Source: Candidatus Cloacimonadota bacterium | Lineage (GTDB): Bacteria; Cloacimonadota; Cloacimonadia; JGIOTU-2 | Assembly: GCA_021158425.1 (NCBI GenBank) | Contig: JAGGUR010000141.1 | Span: forward strand, 1 to 14,438 | DNA: 14,438 bases | Direction: 5' to 3' | Shown: one piece after another, positions 6,170 to 11,668 of the stretch | How positions within the stretch are numbered: position 1 is the stretch's first letter | Layout of the letters: every line of letters starts with the position of its first letter | Notes under the pieces: model-generated | What the model was told of the DNA's origin: nothing | The model's database searches: none | The model's input: the letters and a program-made list of their open reading frames with translations, nothing else | Program-made: the position numbers and the translations under genes

Positions 6170-8098
6170 GTGAAATTTTTTAAGTTATTTTTCCTTTTAT
6201 TTTTATTCACAAATTTTTTGTATGCTGGCGTGAATTCTGTTAAAAACGGAATAGAATTCACATATGAAGCTCCGAATGCAAGTAGTGTAACTGTTGCTGG
6301 AAGTTTTAATGATTGGAATACAAATGCTAACCCTTTAGAAAAAGGTGAGAACGGTATTTGGAAAACTGTCATTAAATTGTCTCCCGGAGAATATCAATAT
6401 AAGTTTGTAGTGGATGGAAATTGGTATGTTGACCCGGATAATCTTAACCAGACTGAGGACGGCTATGGAGGTTTTAATTCCGTGATTGAGATTGACTCTA
6501 AAGGAAAATTAGTGATAAAAAAGGCAAAGCAAACCAGGCAAACCATTGGCATAAAAACGGCTCTAAATCCAAAAGTATTATTTGATGGTAGATATTATAC
6601 GAGTAATCGTTTTATAAATAATGAAAATGAAAGATATATGCTTGATAAACCAGTCCATGACTTGAATCTTGGAGTAAGAGTTAAGTTTAATAATGAGTTT
6701 GAAGGATATACCGTTCTTAATATAAATAATGGTGCAGAAGGTGCTGATATGTGGAAAACTCATCTTAATTACAAAAGAACTCTGCTCAAGCTGAATACGA
6801 ATTATTTTTCTTTGAATGGATTTGATAATTTTGGTTCCATTACTTTTAATGACCCATTGCATATAGTTGGCGACGAGGGAAAGTATCATTATGCTTTTGG
6901 ATATGGATATAAAGGTGTTTATGCTAAATCCAACATATTCTCTATCAGTCCTTTGGATTTTCAAGCAGAAGTCCTTTATGCAGACCAGTCTGGAGACGAT
7001 GATGGAGATATTGGAGCAGGAAGAGGGGTTTTGTGGTTTAATTTGAGAAATAAGGATGAGCTGGTCTCAAAGGTGCATCTTGGATATTCCGACTATTCCG
7101 CAAGATTTCCTTTATCTACCACAAGTTCACAAAAAAATATTAGTAGGGAAGTGGATATAGAATTTGCTCATAGCCTTCAGTCCGCAGAATGGCAGAGCCC
7201 AATGAATTTTGTCTTTAATAGCGAATACTACTCTTTTGAAAATTCTAATATAGATTCTATAACAACCAAATGGTTAGATGGTTTCACTATTTATTTTGGG
7301 ACAAAGGTTAGGTTCCCAGCTGCTCTGGAAGTCTATGGTAATTATCAAAGGAATAAGTTGAATTTTGAAAAAGAGCTTAGAAAAGATAGAATAACTATAG
7401 GTGGTAACTTTGGACTGGAAAGGTTGTCTGCAAATTTAGAATTATGCTGGTGGAAGAACCATCTGCCAGATAGCACAGTTAGTTGGTCTGATTATTATAA
7501 ATATTTAGAAAAAACAGATGGAAATGGTCGTTGGTTTCAGAAATATTCAGATGTCCCATTTGAGCAATATACATTGTTAGGATATAAGACAGGACTTATC
7601 TGGAAAGTTGGTGTTGGTTATAAGTTTAATATTGGCAAGCAAAAATTTGAAGTCAATTGGCAGGATAAAATAGCACAAATCAATTTTCAATATAAGCCAA
7701 AATATATTGAGAATGAGCTTATTTTCAATTGGGAAATTTCAAGACATTGGAAGTTTTATTCTAATACCAGAATGCCTTATTACAATGACTCCTTTCTTGG
7801 TTTGAAAACTGATTTTAAAGCTGGTGAAGATTTGTTTGTTAGTAATTTCAGTAAAATTTCTTATTATTTAAAAGAGAATATTGAACTTTCACTCGGATGG
7901 GGAGTAAATCCAAAAGTAATTAATAATGTAACAGATGAATTCTATGATGGTGGTAGAGAAGAATTTATGGAATCTGTTGGAGGTTATGCAAGCTATTTGG
8001 AAAATAATTATCGCGGATTGGGAGAAAAAATTAGAACTGCTGAGCAAAAGCTGATGGATGAGCAAAGGATAAGTATTGAAGCAGTTGTTAAGTTTTGA
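6170..8098 (+). CDS. CBM48 glycogen-binding domain fused to an outer-membrane beta-barrel
   Basis: 642 residues from the GTG at 6170. Signal peptide 1-19 ends FLYA. Residues about 25-108 are a CBM48 (AMPK-beta-type glycogen-binding) domain: VAGSFNDWN, PGEYQYKFVVDGNWYVDPDN, GYGGFNSVIEI. W49, K78, W85 and N103 match the AMPK beta1 glycogen contacts W100, K126, W133 and N150. From about residue 120 to the end the sequence is amphipathic, aromatic-rich and Asn-rich, as in a barrel, and finishes ISIEAVVKF with the C-terminal Phe of outer-membrane proteins. I infer a glucan-binding porin or receptor. A large soluble beta-sandwich remains an alternative. A hairpin follows the stop by 7 nt. Confidence 0.8.
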   Translation: MKFFKLFFLLFLFTNFLYAGVNSVKNGIEFTYEAPNASSVTVAGSFNDWNTNANPLEKGENGIWKTVIKLSPGEYQYKFVVDGNWYVDPDNLNQTEDGYGGFNSVIEIDSKGKLVIKKAKQTRQTIGIKTALNPKVLFDGRYYTSNRFINNENERYMLDKPVHDLNLGVRVKFNNEFEGYTVLNINNGAEGADMWKTHLNYKRTLLKLNTNYFSLNGFDNFGSITFNDPLHIVGDEGKYHYAFGYGYKGVYAKSNIFSISPLDFQAEVLYADQSGDDDGDIGAGRGVLWFNLRNKDELVSKVHLGYSDYSARFPLSTTSSQKNISREVDIEFAHSLQSAEWQSPMNFVFNSEYYSFENSNIDSITTKWLDGFTIYFGTKVRFPAALEVYGNYQRNKLNFEKELRKDRITIGGNFGLERLSANLELCWWKNHLPDSTVSWSDYYKYLEKTDGNGRWFQKYSDVPFEQYTLLGYKTGLIWKVGVGYKFNIGKQKFEVNWQDKIAQINFQYKPKYIENELIFNWEISRHWKFYSNTRMPYYNDSFLGLKTDFKAGEDLFVSNFSKISYYLKENIELSLGWGVNPKVINNVTDEFYDGGREEFMESVGGYASYLENNYRGLGEKIRTAEQKLMDEQRISIEAVVKF

Positions 8099-8105
8099 GG
8101 ATAAT

Positions 8106-8139
8106 CTTGAGTTATCCGTCAGCTGATGGATAACTCAAG
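8106..8139. repeat. Long perfect hairpin after the CBM48-barrel gene
   Basis: 12-bp perfect arms CTTGAGTTATCC (8106-8117) and GGATAACTCAAG (8128-8139) enclose GTCAGCTGAT, whose TCAGCTGA core is itself self-complementary. It starts 7 nt after the stop at 8096-8098. No T-run follows on the + strand, so it is more likely a REP-type palindrome or an RNA-stabilising or processing stem than a factor-independent terminator. Confidence 0.7.
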
Positions 8140-8167
8140 TTGAAAAGTTGTTTAGGATTAAAATTTG

Positions 8168-8608
8168 ATGATAAAGAAAGAAAAAAGATTTGTTAAGTTA
8201 TTATTTATAATACTTTTTATTTTTCTATTTTCGTTTAGTTGCTCATTAAATATTGTTAAAAGGCGTCTGTCACCGCCACATTTAGTTGAAGGTGGAATTT
8301 TATTTCAGTTTGAAGCTCCATCAGCTAAAATTGTTACTTTGTCAGGGAATTTTCCTGATAATATGTGGAGTGGAACAGCAAGCAGCTCCAAAACCTTTGA
8401 CCCTAATATTGAGCTAATGTATGATGACGGAACTCATGGCGATAAAGTGGCAGGGGATGGAATCTGGTCATTAGTAAAACCTCTTGAGCCGGGCAGGTAT
8501 CAATATAAGTTCGTTATTGACAGAAATACCTGGGTCAAAGACCCAAATTGTTTTGAAACCACTGATGATGGCTTTGGCGGGCAAAATTCCGTTCTGATAG
8601 TCAAATAG
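8168..8608 (+). CDS. Small CBM48 (glycogen-binding) probable lipoprotein
   Basis: 146 residues from the ATG at 8168; a TTG one codon earlier is less likely, and AGGA lies at 8154-8157. The N-terminus is a basic then strongly hydrophobic signal ending FSFSC25, a possible but non-canonical lipobox. Residues about 43-146 form one CBM48-type domain: ILFQFEAPSAKIVTLSGNF, MWSG (W67), a DDGTHGDKVAGDGIW loop, PGRYQYKFVIDRNTW, VKDPN and GFGGQNSVLIV. The Trp, Lys, Trp and Asn binding positions are kept. The acidic DDGT-GD-AGDG loop is an insertion compared with the neighbouring CBM48 domains. The whole mature protein is one binding module with no enzyme, so a surface glycan-binding role beside the barrel is inferred. 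Confidence 0.8.
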   Translation: MIKKEKRFVKLLFIILFIFLFSFSCSLNIVKRRLSPPHLVEGGILFQFEAPSAKIVTLSGNFPDNMWSGTASSSKTFDPNIELMYDDGTHGDKVAGDGIWSLVKPLEPGRYQYKFVIDRNTWVKDPNCFETTDDGFGGQNSVLIVK

Positions 8609-8727
8609 GAAAATATTTGCCACAATCCCTGCTTTACGCGGGGACACGGAGACACTAAGGTATAATATAAATTTTTATCTGTGTCTTGGTTCCTTTATGT
8701 TAAAATAATTTATAAAGAGGAATATCT
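8609..8727 (+). promoter_or_regulatory. Intergenic leader with a -10-like box and imperfect inverted repeat
   Basis: TATAAT occurs at 8661-8666, but no convincing -35 element lies at normal spacing. AGACAC (8650-8655) and GTGTCT (8681-8686) form a 6-bp inverted repeat extended imperfectly (GGACACGG and TTGGTTCC) around an A+T-rich loop that holds the -10-like box. AGAGG at 8716-8720 is the ribosome-binding site for the gene at 8728. A promoter here is possible, but the support is weak. Confidence 0.3.
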
Positions 8728-9729
8728 ATGAAAAAGACAAAATGGATATTTTTATTCGCAGGTTTGGCGCTACTTTTGGGTTGTGATATATTCAAAGATA
8801 ATCCTGATAAACCACCTTTTACTTATAATTCAGCGTTAGAAGGATATGTTAATTTTGAAGAAGGTGCACCAGACACAATTTCAGCAAAAGTCCAGGCTTA
8901 CCAGATGGGGCAGACCACTTTAATGGGCGAAACTTTTACAGATACCAGCGGTTATTACTTTATTGATAAATTGTCATCTGGAACTTATCAACTTAACATT
9001 TCAGCAGGAAATTATGACGACTTTATCCTTACTAATATAGTTCTAACTCCCTATGATACTACCTGCGTTGATACTGTTTGCTTATCAGTGATAAAAAGGA
9101 TTGAGATAAGAACAATCACTGTAGATGGAGTTATTGATGAGGGGTGGGAGCCTGTTGACACGAGTTCAAGTATTCATCAATCTAATTGGTCCTCTTCAAA
9201 TGACTTTGATATGCTCTATCTTGCAAGAGATGAGGATAGCTTATACATTGCAGTTACTGGCGGTTTTGATAGTGGTGGGAACACCGTGAATATCTATATT
9301 GATAAGGATTACGGAGAGGGAACAGGTATCAATGATTTTTCTGATATTCAAGGTGGTGGTTATGGAGACCATCTAAGGAAGTTGGTCACAGCGCCAGAAT
9401 CTTTTGGCGCAGATATTGCATTTAGTGAATGGGCTTTATCATCTGAGGTTGGGATTGTAAGTCTGGAGGATCCAACTGCCGTTGACCAGCATATATTGAA
9501 TGCCAATATTTTACTTAACAATTCTGTAATTGAAATTGCCATTCCATTTTCAGAAATTTACGATAACGGGGTATGTCCGGTTGGTTCAAAGATTGCTTTG
9601 GTAGCAATAATTGGTGGAGGCGACCCTCACTGGATAGCCAATGATAATATTCCACAGCAGGATGAAGAGCCCAATTGCCCACTTTCTGACCCATTTCCTT
9701 TTATGACGGTTTTCAGCAGGCAGTATTAA
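8728..9729 (+). CDS. Lipoprotein with carboxypeptidase-regulatory-like and CBM9/DOMON-like domains
   Basis: 333 residues. The signal MKKTKWIFLFAGLALLLGC has a canonical LLGC lipobox (Cys19). Residues about 35-118 form a small Ig-like carboxypeptidase-regulatory type domain: SALEGYVNFEEG, TDTSGYYFIDKLSSGTYQL. Residues about 124-333 begin TITVDGVIDEGWEP and include MLYLARDEDSLYIAVTGG and NTVNIYIDKDYGEGTG, the CBM9/DOMON-like pattern also seen in the secreted protein at 1137. Unlike that protein it is anchored by lipid rather than by a sorting tail. The ribosome-binding site AGAGG sits 7 nt upstream of the ATG. The role is inferred to be carbohydrate binding at the outer membrane; no catalytic residues are recognised. 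Confidence 0.75.
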   Translation: MKKTKWIFLFAGLALLLGCDIFKDNPDKPPFTYNSALEGYVNFEEGAPDTISAKVQAYQMGQTTLMGETFTDTSGYYFIDKLSSGTYQLNISAGNYDDFILTNIVLTPYDTTCVDTVCLSVIKRIEIRTITVDGVIDEGWEPVDTSSSIHQSNWSSSNDFDMLYLARDEDSLYIAVTGGFDSGGNTVNIYIDKDYGEGTGINDFSDIQGGGYGDHLRKLVTAPESFGADIAFSEWALSSEVGIVSLEDPTAVDQHILNANILLNNSVIEIAIPFSEIYDNGVCPVGSKIALVAIIGGGDPHWIANDNIPQQDEEPNCPLSDPFPFMTVFSRQY

Positions 9730-9741
9730 CAATTTGTAACG

Positions 9742-9757
9742 CTCCGATAAATTGGAG
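9742..9757 (+). terminator. Weak stem-loop after the CBM9-like lipoprotein gene
   Basis: CTCCGA (9742-9747) pairs with TTGGAG (9752-9757), using one G-U pair, around loop TAAA, followed by TCTTT. It lies 13 nt after the stop. It may be a weak terminator; the stem is short and the T-run interrupted. Confidence 0.3.
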
Positions 9758-9787
9758 TCTTTACTTGCGAATATTAGTTTTGTAACA

Positions 9788-9803
9788 CAAGTGTCCTCAC
9801 TTG
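9788..9803. repeat. Inverted repeat upstream of the GH57 gene
   Basis: Perfect 6-bp arms CAAGTG (9788-9793) and CACTTG (9798-9803) with loop TCCT. A looser extension is visible (GTAACA on the left, GAATATTAC on the right). It sits 21 nt before the ATG and could hinder or stabilise the 5' end of the GH57 transcript, or be another interspersed palindrome. Confidence 0.4.
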
Positions 9804-9824
9804 AGAATATTACGGAGAAAAATA

Positions 9825-11552
9825 ATGCCACCAAAAGGAGCTTATACCTTTGTTTTGCATAGCCATCTCCCTTATGTGATAAATCACGGTAGATGGCCTC
9901 ACGGCATGGATTGGCTGAACGAAGCCACTGCTGAAACTTACATTCCTTTGTTGAATGTTTTTAACAAACTGGTAAATGAGGGAATTTCACCTAAAGTTAC
10001 TATTGGAATAACCCCTGTTTTAACAGAACAATTGAACGATAATTCATTTAAGGAAGAATTCAAAGAGTATGTAAAGACCAAAATCAAAGCTGCTGTAGAA
10101 GACGAGCGACTTTTTACTTCCTGGAATCAGCTTAGGTTAGCAAGGCAAGCTAAACTCTGGCAGGATTTTTATGGTCAGATTTTATCCGATTTTCAGAATA
10201 AGTATAAAACGGATTTAGTCGGGGCTTTTAGGAAGTTACAAGATGAGGGTCATATAGAGATAATTACCTGTGCCGCTACTCATGGATATTTACCTCTTTT
10301 AGGTGAGGATACTTCAGTTCAAGCTCAGATTAAACAAGGGATAAAGACTTATCAGGAGTTTTACGGCAGACAGCCACGCGGCATCTGGTTGCCAGAATGT
10401 GCTTATCGTCCTCGCTATAATTGGGTTTCTCCATTAAAGCCGAAAGGGAAATCTAAACTGCGCAAAGGTGTAGATGAATTTTTGAGTGAAAATGGGATTG
10501 AATACTTTTTTATAGATTCTCCCTTGCTAAAAGGTGGGAAAGCGGTTGGCGTTTATATTGAACGCTTTGGGGCTTTAAAACAACTCTGGCAGCAGTTTGA
10601 GAAAGAATACCAGCCAGCCTCAGAAGACATGAGAAAATCTCCTTATGAACTTTATTTGGTGAATTCCTCAGGCCAGCCTAAAAAGCCTGTAGCTATTTTT
10701 ACGCGAGATCCGAGAACAGGGATTCAAGTATGGAGTGGCGAGCATGGTTATCCGGGCGATGGGAATTATCTGGAATTTCATAAAAAGCAATTTCCAGGTG
10801 GTCATCGCTATTGGAAAATAACCAGTGCCAAATCCGACCTTGCAGATAAAGAGCAATATATTGCTGAAAATGTTGAAGAAAGATTAAAAGAGAATGCCTC
10901 TCATTTTAAAGGTTTGGTTAAAGGCATAATATTAGAAAATCAGAAGAAAGCTTTTCCTTATCCTTTTGTTTGTGCACCTTTTGATACAGAGTTGTTTGGC
11001 CATTGGTGGTTTGAGGGTCCAGGATGGATGTATTATGTTCTAAAATGGATGGCTCAAGACCCAGAGATTGAACTTCTTACTTGCAGTGAGCATCTGGCTA
11101 AGGCTAATCCACGAAAAGTGGTCTCTATTCCAGAAGGTTCATGGGGACAGGGCGGGTTCCATTGGATATGGCTTAATGATTGGACTAAGTGGACATGGAA
11201 ACATATATATGAAGATGAGATTAAAATGCGAGAAGCGGCTTATGAGTTCGGTGATAATTCCGATGAAAAGTTGCAAGCCATCTTAAAGCAATTAGCCCGC
11301 GAGCTTCTACTTTTAGAAAGTTCGGACTGGCAATTCTTGATTTCCACATGGGGTGCTCGTGATTATGCTGAACTTCGTGTAGTTGAACATGATAAAAATT
11401 TTAAGAGACTTTATCAAATGTTAATTAAATATGGACGAAAGAAAGAAGCTGACCAGAGTGATTGGGAATTTTTAGAAAGTGTGCAAAAAAGAGATAATCT
11501 TTTTGAAAATATTGAGCCCAAATGGTGGGCAAAAGTAGAATTTCCTGCCTAG
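9825..11552 (+). CDS. GH57 1,4-alpha-glucan branching enzyme
   Basis: 575 residues from the ATG at 9825, chosen because CGGAG ends 7 nt before it; an in-frame TTG at 9801 has no such site. No signal peptide, so cytoplasmic. The GH57 / DUF1957 pattern is clear: FVLHSHLPYV, GRWPHGMDWLNEATAETYIP, CAATHGYLPLL, GIWLPECAYRP with nucleophile E191, WSGEHGYPGDGNYLEFHK, and APFDTELFGHWWFEG with acid/base D387. These match the branching-enzyme type (as in Thermococcus TK1436) rather than GH57 amylases or 4-alpha-glucanotransferases. The C-terminal third is helical (EGSWGQGGFHWIW, then SDWQFLISTWGARDYAELR), also as in branching enzymes. The enzyme makes alpha-1,6 branches in glycogen. Its neighbours are exported glucan-binding proteins, so it probably links uptake to storage. 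Confidence 0.92.
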   Translation: MPPKGAYTFVLHSHLPYVINHGRWPHGMDWLNEATAETYIPLLNVFNKLVNEGISPKVTIGITPVLTEQLNDNSFKEEFKEYVKTKIKAAVEDERLFTSWNQLRLARQAKLWQDFYGQILSDFQNKYKTDLVGAFRKLQDEGHIEIITCAATHGYLPLLGEDTSVQAQIKQGIKTYQEFYGRQPRGIWLPECAYRPRYNWVSPLKPKGKSKLRKGVDEFLSENGIEYFFIDSPLLKGGKAVGVYIERFGALKQLWQQFEKEYQPASEDMRKSPYELYLVNSSGQPKKPVAIFTRDPRTGIQVWSGEHGYPGDGNYLEFHKKQFPGGHRYWKITSAKSDLADKEQYIAENVEERLKENASHFKGLVKGIILENQKKAFPYPFVCAPFDTELFGHWWFEGPGWMYYVLKWMAQDPEIELLTCSEHLAKANPRKVVSIPEGSWGQGGFHWIWLNDWTKWTWKHIYEDEIKMREAAYEFGDNSDEKLQAILKQLARELLLLESSDWQFLISTWGARDYAELRVVEHDKNFKRLYQMLIKYGRKKEADQSDWEFLESVQKRDNLFENIEPKWWAKVEFPA

Positions 11553-11630
11553 CAAAACAAGATTATGTAAGATGTGAATAATTCCTCTAATATAATTTGT
11601 GTTAATAGGGAATTAAAAAGTCCGTTAGTA

Positions 11631-11648
11631 TCTGTGTGAATCTGTGGC
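11631..11648. repeat. Short imperfect direct repeat in the GH13 leader
   Basis: TCTGTG occurs twice with a 10-nt period (11631 and 11641) just before the ribosome-binding site AAAAAAGGAG (11655-11664) of the GH13 gene. A TATAAT at 11591-11596 is a possible -10 box without a clear -35. Function unknown. Confidence 0.3.
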
Positions 11649-11668
11649 AAAAAGAAAAAAGGAGAACA

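Noticed and set aside
9801..9824. TTG at 9801 as the start of the GH57 gene.
   Set aside because: CGGAG is correctly spaced before the ATG at 9825; the TTG lies inside an inverted repeat and has no ribosome-binding site.
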